Shown here: positions 7,723-15,486 of the stretch, piece after piece
How positions within the stretch are numbered: position 1 is the first letter of the stretch
Layout of the letters: each line of letters opens with the position of its first letter
Source of the DNA: CAWDVK01 sp963805715
GTDB lineage: Bacteria > Actinomycetota > Actinomycetes > Streptosporangiales > Streptosporangiaceae
Reading direction: 5' to 3'
DNA: 64,000 nt
Assembly: GCA_963805715.1 (NCBI GenBank)
Contig: CAWDVK010000009.1
Location: 186,001 to 250,000, forward strand
The notes under the pieces: model-generated
Seen by the model: the letters and a program-made list of their open reading frames with translations, nothing else
Database searches by the model: none
Told to the model about the DNA's origin: nothing
Translations under genes and position numbers: made by a program

Positions 7723-9183
7723 ATGACCACCGACCGCCGTCTCGCCATCGCCGCGCTCGCGGGCGCCGGGCTGCTCTGGGGCACCACGGTGCCGCTGTCC
7801 AAGCTCGCCCTGACCTGGCTGCCGCCGGGCTGGCTGACCGCCGTGCGGTTCAGCGCATCCGCCGCGATCCTGCTGGCCGTGGCCGGCCGGAGGGATGCCT
7901 CGCGGCTGCGCCGGGCCTGCAGCCCGGCCGTGCTGACCTCGGGCGCGGTCGGCTACGGCGGGTCCGTGATCCTGCAGAACGCCGGCGTGGCGCGCACCAG
8001 CGTCAGCCAAGCGGCCCTGCTGATCGGCGCCGCCCCGGTGCTGGTCGCGATCATCGCGGCGCTCTGGCACCGCAGCGTGGCCCGGCCGCTGGCCTGGGCC
8101 GGATTCGCGGTGTCGCTGGCAGGGGTCGGCGTGGTCGCCGGCGGCCGGGCCGGCGGCGCGAGCCCGGCCGGTGACGGCCTCGTGCTGGCGTCACTGCTGC
8201 TGTCGGCGGCCTTCACCGTGGCGCAGGCGCGGCTGCTGCGCGGGCGCGATCCGGTCGCGCTGACCGCCGTGCAGTTCGCCGGCGCCGCGCTCGCCAGCCT
8301 GCCGTTCGCCATGCTGACCGAGCACGCGCCCGCCGCTCCGGCCAGCCCGGCTGCCGTGGCGGCCACCGCCGCGCTGGTGGCCGCGGGCACGCTGGTGCCC
8401 TTCACCCTGTTCGCCTACGGGCAGAGCCGGGTGTCCGCCGAGGCCGCCGGGGCCTTCCTCAACCTCGAGCCGCTGGTCGGCACCGTGGCCGGCGTGGTGA
8501 TCTTCGGCAACCCGGCCGGACCGCGCCAGGTGCTCGGCGGGGCCGCGATCCTCGCGGGCATCGCGCTGGGCAGCCTGCCGCTGCTGGCCGCCCGGCAGCC
8601 CGGCGCACCGGGCCGGCCCCATCGCGGCCGGCGGCCGCGAGGCAGCCTCGCGGCCCGGGCCCGGCAGCTAGCGGCTCAGCCGCAGCCGCAGGCGCCGCCG
8701 CAGCAGCCCCCGCCGCGCGGCGCGGCCTGCTGCGAGCCTGCCCGGCCGCCGACCGCGACCGCGGACAGCAGCTTGACGGTGTCGTCGTGGCCCTGCGGGC
8801 AGGTCGCGGGCGCGGACGCCTCGGTCATCGGCCGGGTCTGCTCGAAGGTGTCCCCGCAGGACCGGCAGCGGAATTCATATCGCGGCACGCCACCATGGTA
8901 CGCGGTCCGCGCGGCCCGGGTTCGTCGCGCTGCCGCGGGCGCGGCCGGCGACGGGCGGCCCGGAAGCAGGCGGCCCGGCGGGGCGGCCCCTGGCCGCGGC
9001 GGCCCGCCGCGGCACGGCCATCACTCGGCGTCGGCGGGGGGCAGGCGCACGCCCGCCGGGGCGGGCCCGCCCCGGCGGGCGCCCCCGCCCGCGACGGGCC
9101 GGCTGGCCGGCTGGCGGCCGGCCTGCGGGCTGGCCGCGGGAGCGACACCGGCCAGGCCGTCCTGCGCCGCCGGCGGCGCCTGA
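7723..9183 (+). CDS. EamA/DMT family transporter with abnormally long 3' reading frame
   Basis: The first ~300 residues form a typical drug/metabolite transporter: ten hydrophobic segments in two EamA repeats (GLLWGTTVPLSKLALTWLPP near the N-terminus, LNLEPLVGTVAGVVIFG in the second repeat). Such proteins export amino acids or other small metabolites. Family members end near 8640, but no in-frame stop occurs until 9183. The last ~180 codons therefore run antisense through the whole fmdB-like gene and are Pro/Arg/Ala-rich without domain content. A hairpin at 8633-8655 sits where the gene should end. I believe the functional protein ends near 8660 and that the stop codon was lost. The ATG at 7723 is preferred over the upstream GTG at 7669. 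Confidence 0.8.
   Translation: MTTDRRLAIAALAGAGLLWGTTVPLSKLALTWLPPGWLTAVRFSASAAILLAVAGRRDASRLRRACSPAVLTSGAVGYGGSVILQNAGVARTSVSQAALLIGAAPVLVAIIAALWHRSVARPLAWAGFAVSLAGVGVVAGGRAGGASPAGDGLVLASLLLSAAFTVAQARLLRGRDPVALTAVQFAGAALASLPFAMLTEHAPAAPASPAAVAATAALVAAGTLVPFTLFAYGQSRVSAEAAGAFLNLEPLVGTVAGVVIFGNPAGPRQVLGGAAILAGIALGSLPLLAARQPGAPGRPHRGRRPRGSLAARARQLAAQPQPQAPPQQPPPRGAACCEPARPPTATADSSLTVSSWPCGQVAGADASVIGRVCSKVSPQDRQRNSYRGTPPWYAVRAARVRRAAAGAAGDGRPGSRRPGGAAPGRGGPPRHGHHSASAGGRRTPAGAGPPRRAPPPATGRLAGWRPACGLAAGATPARPSCAAGGA
8633..8655. terminator. GC hairpin between convergent EamA and FmdB genes
   Basis: A perfect 10-bp stem (GGCCGCGAGG / CCTCGCGGCC) with a 3-nt CAG loop. It lies after the conserved EamA domain and 20 bp beyond the end of the convergent fmdB-like gene. 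There is no U-tract, which is usual for actinobacterial terminators. It could act in both directions. Confidence 0.5.
8676..8888 (-). CDS. FmdB-family zinc ribbon protein
   Basis: A 70-residue protein with the standard FmdB-type N-terminus MPRYEFRCRSCGDTFEQ, zinc ligands at C8 and C11 and a CPQGH second knuckle, followed by a short hydrophobic strand (VKLLSAVAVGG) and a Cys/Gly-rich tail (GGGCCGGACGCG). FmdB-like proteins are putative regulatory zinc ribbons whose function is poorly known. The gene is complete. It is overlapped in antisense by the overlong EamA reading frame. Confidence 0.85.
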   Translation of the reverse strand: MPRYEFRCRSCGDTFEQTRPMTEASAPATCPQGHDDTVKLLSAVAVGGRAGSQQAAPRGGGCCGGACGCG

Positions 9184-10937
9184 ACCACCGGATCCTGGTA
9201 GTAGAACTGGCGGCCGCGCAGCAGCGAGACCAGCGCTCCGAGCACGGACATCGCGATGGCCGCGGTGAAGACCACCACCAGCCCGTGGTGGAACGGCGCC
9301 TCGATCAGGTGCGGGAAGTACTGCTTGCTGGTGAGCGCGGCCGCGTTCCTGGCCGGAAGCCTCGCCAGTGCTCCCGATGACTGGAGCAGGCTGCGGATCG
9401 GGTTGTAGCCCAGCAGCGCCGAGAACAGCGTGCTCACCGGCGGCAGGCCGGCGATGTGCGCGGCCTGCGCCGCCGGGACGCCCTGCGCCCGCAGCCCGCT
9501 GCCCAGGGTGCGGGGGAGCGTCGACGCCAGGCCGGCGATCATGAGCGTGAAGAAGATGCCGATGGACAGCGACATGCCGGAGTTCTGGAACGTGGAGCGC
9601 ATCCCGGACGCGGCGCCGCGGTCGCCCGCGGGCACGCTGCTCATGATCGCCGAGGTATTCGGCGAGGCGAACAGGCCAGAGCCGAGCCCGTTGCCGAAAA
9701 TGATCAGCGCGAAGGCCCAGTACGGGAAGTCCACCGGCAGCAGCATGAGCCCGGTGAAGGCGCAGGCCGCCACCAGCAGCCCGGCCGTGGCGAACAGGCG
9801 CGGGCCGTACTTGTCCGACAGCCACCCGGAGACCGGTCCGGCGATCAGGAAGCCGGCGGTGAGCGGCAGCATGTAGATGCCGGCCCACAGCGGGGTCACG
9901 ACGAAGTCGTAGCCGTGCAGCGGCAGCCAGATGCCGGCCAGCCAGATGACCAGCATGAACTGCAGCCCGCCGCGGGCCATCGAGCTCATCAGGCTGGCCG
10001 CGTTGCCTGCCGCGAAGGCCCGGATCCTGAACAGGCTCATCCGGAACATCGGCTCGGCGATCCTGGTCTCGATGATGCCGAACACGACGAGCAGGGCCGC
10101 ACCGCCCGCCAGGCCCGCCAGCACCCACGGGCTGGTCCAGCCGGTGGCATGCCCGCCGTAGGGCTGGATGCCGTAGGTGATGGCCGCGAGCAGGCCGCCG
10201 GCACCGATCGCGAAGGTGATGTTCCCGGCCCAGTCGATGCTGGTCCGCCGGGTGCTGGCGACCTCGCGCAGGCTCCGGTAGGCCCAGACGGTGCCGAACA
10301 CGCCGATCGGCACGTTCACCCAGAACACCGCCCGCCAGTCCCACGCCGCGAGCAGGCCGCCCAGCAGCAGGCCGATGAACTGCCCGGAGATCCCGGCTAT
10401 CTGGTTGATGCCCAGGGCCATGCCGCGCTTGTTGGCCGGGAAGGCGTCGGTGAGGATCGCCGCCGAGTTGGCCATCAGCATCGAGCCGCCGACCGCCTGG
10501 ATCAGCCGGCCGCCGATCAGCCAGAGCGCGCCGCCGCTGCCCTCGAGCGGGTCAAGCGACAGCGCGATGGAGGCCAGGGTGAAGACGACGAAGCCCAGGT
10601 TGTAGATGCGCACCCGGCCGAACATGTCGCCGAGCCGCCCGAGCGTGACCACGAGCACGGCGGTGACCAGCAGGTACCCGATGATCATCCACAGCAGGTA
10701 GCTGATGTTGCCCGGCGCGGTCGGGTTGAGGTGGATGCCGCGGAAGATGGCGGGCATCGAGATGATCACGATGGACGCGTCGATCGTGGCCATCGTCATG
10801 CTGAGGGTGGTGTTGGACAGCGCTATCCAGCGGTACCGGTCGGGCCTGCCGTCACCGTGGCCCGGGCCGGCCTGGCCCTGATGACCTGATGCTCGCTCCG
10901 CGCCCGCCTGCCCCGGTGTCTTCCGCACGTCCGGCAA
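9021..10937 (-). CDS. MFS drug exporter, DHA2 (EmrB/QacA) type
   Basis: A 638-residue, 14-TM major facilitator. The first membrane helix carries the DHA2 signature region (TTLSMTMATIDASIVIISMP). Motif A follows in the loop between helices 2 and 3 (LGRLGDMFGR), and motif C-like glycines appear in helix 5. Helices extend to about residue 560. The last 70 residues are Pro/Ala/Arg-rich and cytoplasmic. Such pumps use the proton gradient to expel drugs or secondary metabolites. The gene is monocistronic, with no regulator of the TetR/MarR type next to it. The ATG at 10937 precedes a hydrophilic 35-residue N-terminus. Between its start and the Nudix gene lie about 260 bp in which I see no gene. Confidence 0.9.
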   Translation of the reverse strand: MPDVRKTPGQAGAERASGHQGQAGPGHGDGRPDRYRWIALSNTTLSMTMATIDASIVIISMPAIFRGIHLNPTAPGNISYLLWMIIGYLLVTAVLVVTLGRLGDMFGRVRIYNLGFVVFTLASIALSLDPLEGSGGALWLIGGRLIQAVGGSMLMANSAAILTDAFPANKRGMALGINQIAGISGQFIGLLLGGLLAAWDWRAVFWVNVPIGVFGTVWAYRSLREVASTRRTSIDWAGNITFAIGAGGLLAAITYGIQPYGGHATGWTSPWVLAGLAGGAALLVVFGIIETRIAEPMFRMSLFRIRAFAAGNAASLMSSMARGGLQFMLVIWLAGIWLPLHGYDFVVTPLWAGIYMLPLTAGFLIAGPVSGWLSDKYGPRLFATAGLLVAACAFTGLMLLPVDFPYWAFALIIFGNGLGSGLFASPNTSAIMSSVPAGDRGAASGMRSTFQNSGMSLSIGIFFTLMIAGLASTLPRTLGSGLRAQGVPAAQAAHIAGLPPVSTLFSALLGYNPIRSLLQSSGALARLPARNAAALTSKQYFPHLIEAPFHHGLVVVFTAAIAMSVLGALVSLLRGRQFYYQDPVVQAPPAAQDGLAGVAPAASPQAGRQPASRPVAGGGARRGGPAPAGVRLPPADAE

Positions 10938-11200
10938 GCCTACCGCGAAAAGGTTGCTTGATCACAACTATTTAACTCCGAGCCGGATCCGGTGCGTCCC
11001 ACCGCGATCTCGCGCACGTGCCGGAACAGGCCGCATCGTCCGCCCTCCTCGATAGCTCGTCATCAAGATACTCGCCATCAGGACACGGCCATCGGGGCAA
11101 CGGCTATCAAGGCACCGGAGTGAACAGCGATGGGATCGCGGGGGAGCCGCCGGCGTGACCGGGCAGCGGACGGGCGGCCGCGCGAGCGGCGGCAGCGCCG

Positions 11201-11686
11201 CTAGTCCTGGCGGATGCTCGCCACCGTCGCGCAGTCGCCGGCGAAGGTGACCGTCAGCCGCACCTGCTCGCCCGCCAGCACCCTCGGCAGCCAGTAGCGG
11301 GCGTCGTCCCACATCCCGTCCAGCGGCAGCTGGTCGTGACGGAACCAGCGCGGCGCGACCTCCTCCGACTCGGCCGGCTCGCCCTGCCAGACGCCCGTGG
11401 TGTAGACGTCGGCCGTCTGGTCCCAGGCCGGGCGCGCCGGGAAGAGGAATGTCAGGGCGGCCATATGGGCGAGCGTGTCAGCGGATACGAGCAGGCCGGA
11501 TTCCTCCTCGACCTCCCGGACGGCTGCCGCCACCGGTTTCTCGCCCTCCTCGACGTGCCCGCCGAGGCCGACCCACCGGCCGGAGCCGAAGCCGGTCTTC
11601 TTCAGGCCGAGCAGCACCTCGGGCCCGGCGGCAGTCACCCGGCTGATCAGGCACAGGCAGGTCCTTGTCATCATCGCGGCCAGCAT
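11201..11686 (-). CDS. Nudix hydrolase, MutT/MTH1-like
   Basis: A Nudix-fold protein of up to 161 residues with a complete Nudix box (GGHVEEGEKPVAAAVREVEE, then ESGL; pattern G-x5-E-x7-REUxEExGU) at about residues 41-63. The preceding segment VLLGLKKTGFGSGRWVGLGG is strikingly like MTH1-type 8-oxo-dGTP/2-hydroxy-dATP diphosphatases, so sanitation of oxidised purine nucleotides is the likely role. The true start may be the ATG at 11671 (MTRTCLCL), which aligns with the family better than 11686; neither has a good ribosome-binding site. The gene is transcribed in the same direction as the hydrolase-like gene is read (leftward), but it is separated from it by 42 bp. Confidence 0.88.
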   Translation of the reverse strand: MLAAMMTRTCLCLISRVTAAGPEVLLGLKKTGFGSGRWVGLGGHVEEGEKPVAAAVREVEEESGLLVSADTLAHMAALTFLFPARPAWDQTADVYTTGVWQGEPAESEEVAPRWFRHDQLPLDGMWDDARYWLPRVLAGEQVRLTVTFAGDCATVASIRQD

Positions 11687-11728
11687 ATGCCCGGGCCACG
11701 CCCAGTAACGGCAGGCCAGGCCCGCGTG

Positions 11729-13012
11729 TCACAGCTCGCCCCGGACCAGGGCGAGCAGATGGTCCAGCACGATCCCGCTGCTGACCCGCAGCCCGTCGTG
11801 CTCGTACTCACTGGTCACCCACTGCCGCAGCCCCCGGACGGACCGCGCCGTCGCGAGCGACAGGTCCCGCGGAACGTACATGTCGTCGAAGTAGATCGCG
11901 GCCGCGGCCGGCACGTCATTGCGCCGCAGCCGGGCGGGGTCATACAGGTCCGGCCACGCGTCCCGCTGCGCCAGCAGGTCAGCGGCGGCGGCCAGCGGCC
12001 GCAGCACGGGATCGGCCTCGAACATCCAGGGATAGATCATCTCCCCGGTGAACAGCACCGGATCGTCGCTCTCCAGCGCCCTGGCCGCGTCGAACTCGCT
12101 GAACTCGGCCCGGATCCGCTGCGCCGCCCAGCGCGTCGCGCCGCCGCGGGCGTAACAGGCCTCGTGCAGCAGCGCATAGAGCGGCCCGGACGCGAAACTG
12201 AGGTGCGACTGCACCTGGTAGCGGAAGTCGTCGCTGAGCTGGTCCCCGTCGAACGGGTTCTCCAGCAGGTAATGCAGCGTGTGGCTGCCGGTGGCCGCGC
12301 CCAGCATCGGGCCGAGCGCCTGGAACGCCTGCACGGTCAGCAGCGCGCCGTTCGGCAGCCTGGTCTCGCTGCTGAGCAGCCTGCTCGCCACCCGTCGCAC
12401 CTGCGCCACGTCGCCGGGATACCGCTGGTAATGGGCCAGGTTCTTCTCGATGACCGTCGGATAGGTCAGCCGGTACACGTCGTCAGCGGTTGCCGTCAGG
12501 CCCGGCAGGCCGCCGGTGATGATCGCCTCGCGGATGCCGTCCGGGGCCCTGGACAGGTAGGTCACCGTGCAGAACCCGCCGAAGCTCTGGCCGAGCACGG
12601 TCCACGGCCGGCCGCCGGCCACCCGGCCGCGGACGATCTCCGCGTCCGCCACGATCGAGTCCGCGCGGAACAGGGCCAGGTAATCCGCCTGCGCCTGCGG
12701 GCTGCCCAGCCGGGCCAGGGTCCGGCAGTTAGCGGGGGAGGACCGGCCGGTTCCGCGCTGGTCGAGCAGCAGCACGCGGTAGTCCTGCAGGGCCCGGTCG
12801 AGCCAGCTGTCCCGGCCCACCGGCCGCGGCGCGCCGAAGCCGGGGCCGCCCTGCAGGAACAGCAGCCAGGGCAGCTCGGCGCCCGCGTGCTCCGCGGCGA
12901 CGATCTCGCGCGCGAACAGCTCAATCTGCTCGCCGCCGGGATCCCGGTGGTCGAGCGGGACGCGGAAGGTCAGGTCGGTGACGACCGTGCCCGGCTGCCG
13001 GTAAGAAGACAT
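11729..13012 (-). CDS. Alpha/beta hydrolase, prolyl iminopeptidase (S33) type
   Basis: A 427-residue serine hydrolase of the S33 family. It has an oxyanion motif LQGGPGFGAPRP at about residues 50-61, DQRGTGRSSP at about 80-89 and the nucleophile elbow GQSFGGF (Ser) at about 140-146. The large helical cap that follows is typical of proline iminopeptidase and tricorn-interacting-factor F1-like enzymes. The expected role is cytoplasmic removal of N-terminal proline or hydrophobic residues from peptides. The ATG at 13012 (MSSYRQPG) is chosen; an in-frame GTG at 13021 is possible, and a much longer frame beyond it is antisense to the PaaI gene. The latter is divergent with only 88 bp between. Confidence 0.82.
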   Translation of the reverse strand: MSSYRQPGTVVTDLTFRVPLDHRDPGGEQIELFAREIVAAEHAGAELPWLLFLQGGPGFGAPRPVGRDSWLDRALQDYRVLLLDQRGTGRSSPANCRTLARLGSPQAQADYLALFRADSIVADAEIVRGRVAGGRPWTVLGQSFGGFCTVTYLSRAPDGIREAIITGGLPGLTATADDVYRLTYPTVIEKNLAHYQRYPGDVAQVRRVASRLLSSETRLPNGALLTVQAFQALGPMLGAATGSHTLHYLLENPFDGDQLSDDFRYQVQSHLSFASGPLYALLHEACYARGGATRWAAQRIRAEFSEFDAARALESDDPVLFTGEMIYPWMFEADPVLRPLAAAADLLAQRDAWPDLYDPARLRRNDVPAAAAIYFDDMYVPRDLSLATARSVRGLRQWVTSEYEHDGLRVSSGIVLDHLLALVRGEL

Positions 13013-13100
13013 GATCGACACGTTACTCAGGGCTGCCCGGCCTGACCCCGGTATGGTCGCGGGGAAGGGCAGCCGCCGGGGCACCCGTGAAGGAGACCGC

Positions 13101-13598
13101 ATGCAGGTCCCGCAGCCAGCGCCTGATCCCGCGCCAGGTCCGGCGGCCCGCTCAGGGCCGCAGCCAGCGCAGCGGCAGGCGCCGGCGTCCGCCGGGCCGG
13201 TGTCCGGGCCCGCCGCCGCGATGTGGGCTGCCGACCAGGCATCCAGGCAGCTCGGCATGGAACTGCTGGAGGCGCGCGATGGCACCGCCGTGGTCCGCAT
13301 GCCGGTCACGCGGTCGATGGTGAACGGCCACGCGATCGCGCACGGCGGATACGTGTTCCTGCTGGCCGACAGCACCTTCGCCTGCGCCTGCAATAGCCGG
13401 GGCCCCGTCACGGTGGCCGCCGGGGCCGACATCACCTTCATCGCGCCGGTCCGGGAGGGTGACCTGCTCGTCGCCACGGCCGCCGAGCGGGTCAGCTACG
13501 GCCGCAGCGGGATCTACGACGTCACGGTCCGGCGCGGCGATGAGGTCGTCGCCGAGTTCCGCGGCCGCAGCCGGGAAATCGGCTCGCCGCAGGGCTAA
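13101..13598 (+). CDS. paaI: PaaI family hotdog thioesterase
   Basis: A 165-residue protein. A disordered Pro/Gln-rich N-terminus (about 40 residues) is followed by a hotdog domain. The PaaI signature NGHAIAHGGYVFLLADSTFA at about residues 72-91 contains the catalytic-site HGG motif, and the family-typical VRRGDEVVAEFRGRSREI strand closes the domain. PaaI hydrolyses hydroxyphenylacetyl-CoA and related aryl-CoA esters that stall the phenylacetate pathway. No paa catabolic genes are next to it here, so it may serve as a general CoA-salvage enzyme. The ATG at 13101 has GGAG 7 nt upstream. The upstream frame to 13011 has no support. Confidence 0.85.
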   Translation: MQVPQPAPDPAPGPAARSGPQPAQRQAPASAGPVSGPAAAMWAADQASRQLGMELLEARDGTAVVRMPVTRSMVNGHAIAHGGYVFLLADSTFACACNSRGPVTVAAGADITFIAPVREGDLLVATAAERVSYGRSGIYDVTVRRGDEVVAEFRGRSREIGSPQG

Positions 13599-13650
13599 CT
13601 GGCGCAGCCCTGGCCGTCCTGCCGCCGCCCGCCATGCCTACGCTGCAGGT

Positions 13651-13976
13651 GTGCACATCGAACCGCAGCCCGACGTGCTGAGGCAGCGGGCTGGCGCGAC
13701 TGGCTGGACCAGGTCACGCCCACCGTGCTGGCCCGGCAGCTGCCGCCGATGGGAGTCAGGCAGTGGTCGGCCAGGCTCAGCCCGGCGCAGCGAGACTGCT
13801 GCGGCGGCCTGGCGGTGCCGCAGGCCGAGGCCGGCAGCGTGCTCGCCGCCATGCAGGCGGCCCGGACGGTATTCCGCCGCGAGGCGCGGGCCATCATGAC
13901 GGCCCGCCAGGCACCATGGCCGGCAGCACTGGAGGAGGCGGTCCTGCGTTATCAGGCCGCCGAGCTGGGCTGGTAG
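13651..13976 (+). pseudogene. Small hypothetical gene, probably frameshifted
   Basis: From the GTG at 13651 one frame reads VHIEPQPDVLRQ. The neighbouring frame then gives WRDWLDQVTPTVLARQLPPM and continues to a stop at 13974-13976 (ending LRYQAAELGW). Joining the two around 13685-13695 gives a coherent ~108-residue helical protein, which suggests a single-base frameshift. Without the join, only an 83-aa piece from the GTG at 13725 remains. I do not recognise the family. The assignment of a frameshift is inference from protein-like composition only. Confidence 0.35.
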
Positions 13977-14041
13977 CCCGGCCGGGCGCCCGCGGTTGCG
14001 GGCGGCCGCGCGGGCTGCCAGCCTGAGGACCGGGAGGTCGG

Positions 14042-14128
14042 ATGCACATCAGGGAGCTGAGCCGGATGGTGATCGAGCGGTTCCGGGATGACCGGGCGAT
14101 CCCCGAGATCGCACTCATCAGGGCGTGA
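14042..14128 (+). CDS. 28-residue peptide upstream of the ABM gene
   Basis: A 29-codon reading frame (starts MHIRELSRMVIERFRDD) with a strong GGGAGG site 4 nt before its ATG; its stop lies 3 nt before the ATG of the next gene. The product is predicted to be a charged helix. It could be a small protein, a leader whose translation couples to the downstream genes, or the truncated end of an old gene. The ribosome-binding site and tight spacing support translation. Confidence 0.4.
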   Translation: MHIRELSRMVIERFRDDRAIPEIALIRA

Positions 14129-14131
14129 GCC

Positions 14132-14434
14132 ATGCCGTACGGATACATCGGATCGATGCGGACGCAGCCAGGCCGCCGTGACGAGGTGGTGGCCATCCTG
14201 CTCAGCGGCGCGGACGGGCTGCGGGCCGCCGGGTGCCAGCTCTACGCGGTCGGCGTGTCGGAGGCGGACGACCGCACGATCTGGGTCAGCGAGATCTGGG
14301 CTACCAGGGAGCAGCATGACGCCTCGCTCCAGCTGCCCGAGACCAGGGCCGCCATCGGGCAGGCGATGCCGATGCTCACCGGTGAGTTCACCCGCCAGGA
14401 ACTGACGGTCGTCGGCGGCCTGGGGGTGGGGTGA
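14132..14434 (+). CDS. Antibiotic biosynthesis monooxygenase-like (ABM) protein
   Basis: A 100-residue ferredoxin-like-fold protein. It begins PYGYIGSMRTQPGRRDEVVA, typical of ABM/quinol monooxygenase domains, with an IWVSEIWATREQHDASLQL segment at about residues 49-67. These proteins act on quinols or polyketide-like aromatics without cofactors, or serve as stress-related small oxygenases. The stop overlaps the GTG start of the LOG-family gene by 4 bp, so the two are translationally coupled. Confidence 0.82.
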   Translation: MPYGYIGSMRTQPGRRDEVVAILLSGADGLRAAGCQLYAVGVSEADDRTIWVSEIWATREQHDASLQLPETRAAIGQAMPMLTGEFTRQELTVVGGLGVG

Positions 14435-15006
14435 CGGAGGCTCCCGGTCCAGCTCAGCCGGAGCCGGTCATGCGCGTCGCGGTGTTCCTGGGCAGCTCGA
14501 TGGGCCGGGCCGAGAAGTACGCGACCGCAGCCAGGGCGCTGGGCCGGTGCCTGGCCGAGGCCGGCGCGGGGGTGGTGTACGGGGGCGGCCGCGTCGGCTT
14601 GATGGGAGTGCTGGCCGATGCCGCGCTCGCCGCGGGCGGCGAGGTCATCGGCGTCATCCCGGCGGCCATGATGACAGCCGAGGTCGCTCACCATGGCATC
14701 ACCAGGCTCGAGGTCGTCGACTCGATGCACGCACGCAAGGCGCGCATGGCGGAACTGGCGGACGGCTTTGCCGCCCTGCCCGGCGGCCTCGGCACGCTTG
14801 AGGAACTGTTCGAGGTGCTGACCTGGCGGCAGCTCGGCCTGCACGTCAAGCCGGCCGTGCTGCTGGACGTGGGCGACTTCTGGGCCGGCCTGCTGAGCTT
14901 CCTGGACGCCCAGGTCGCCGAGGGATTCGTGCGCGCCGCGAACCGCGCGGCGCTGCGGCGGGTGACCGACCCCGCGGATGTCCTGGCCGCGCTGCGGGCA
15001 GGCTGA
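14431..15006 (+). CDS. LOG family (TIGR00730) phosphoribohydrolase-like protein
   Basis: A 191-residue Rossmann-like protein. It has FLGSS at about residues 19-23, a VVYGGGRVGLMG motif at about 49-60 and the family-defining PGGLGTLEELFE at about 116-127. This is the catalytic motif of LOG proteins, which cleave ribose 5-phosphate from cytokinin- or purine-type nucleoside monophosphates. In bacteria outside plant pathogens these enzymes act on AMP or cytokinin-like nucleotides and may be housekeeping. The GTG start overlaps the ABM stop (GTGA). An internal ATG at 14470 (MRVAVFLGS) matches many homologues and is an alternative start. Confidence 0.88.
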   Translation: MTEAPGPAQPEPVMRVAVFLGSSMGRAEKYATAARALGRCLAEAGAGVVYGGGRVGLMGVLADAALAAGGEVIGVIPAAMMTAEVAHHGITRLEVVDSMHARKARMAELADGFAALPGGLGTLEELFEVLTWRQLGLHVKPAVLLDVGDFWAGLLSFLDAQVAEGFVRAANRAALRRVTDPADVLAALRAG

Positions 15007-15197
15007 GGCCGCGGGGCGCCGCGCGCCAGCAGACCGGGGCGAATGACGGCCCGGCGCGGGCCGGGCCGCTCCCGCGGTGCCTTAGCAGCGGGCGGCGGCA
15101 CAGATAAGGCGCATGCCCGATGCCGGGCCGGGGGCCTTACCGCGAGGGTCAGTGGTGCGGGGCCAGCAGAGGCGGCCCCGCACCGGAGGAGGACCTC

Positions 15198-15458
15198 ATG
15201 CACCCCTACGTCTCCCAGGCACTCTCCGCCGAGAGAGCCAGCGACATGCGCAGTCGCGCCGCCCGGGCCCGGCTGGCCCGGCAGGTCCGGCGGTCCCGGC
15301 GCGCCGCTCCGGACCCGGACCCGGTCCAGCCCGCCGCCGTGATCCCTGACACCTACGAGGAATTCCTGACCCAGATGTCCGGACTGCCGGTGGCCGGGCA
15401 GGCCGCGCGGCCCGAGCCGGCCGCCGCCGGGCGTCCCGGCCGGCAGCCAGAACGATGA
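15198..15458 (+). CDS. Small Arg/Ala-rich hypothetical protein, 86 aa
   Basis: The ATG at 15198 is preceded by an excellent GGAGGAGG site, so the gene is very likely translated. It begins MHPYVSQALSAERASDMRSR, a pattern seen in small actinobacterial proteins of unknown function. The middle is basic (arginines about residues 17-38), then an acidic YEEFLTQMSGLP segment, then a Pro/Ala tail. No transmembrane segment. It is convergent with the LAL regulator. Confidence 0.6.
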   Translation: MHPYVSQALSAERASDMRSRAARARLARQVRRSRRAAPDPDPVQPAAVIPDTYEEFLTQMSGLPVAGQAARPEPAAAGRPGRQPER

Positions 15459-15486
15459 TCACCGGCCGCCGGGCGGGCGCGGCAGC

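Noticed and set aside
9456..10889. A 477-codon open frame on the plus strand opposite the MFS exporter
   Set aside because: Shadow of the MFS gene; the translation is Arg/Gly/His-rich with no membrane or known domains.
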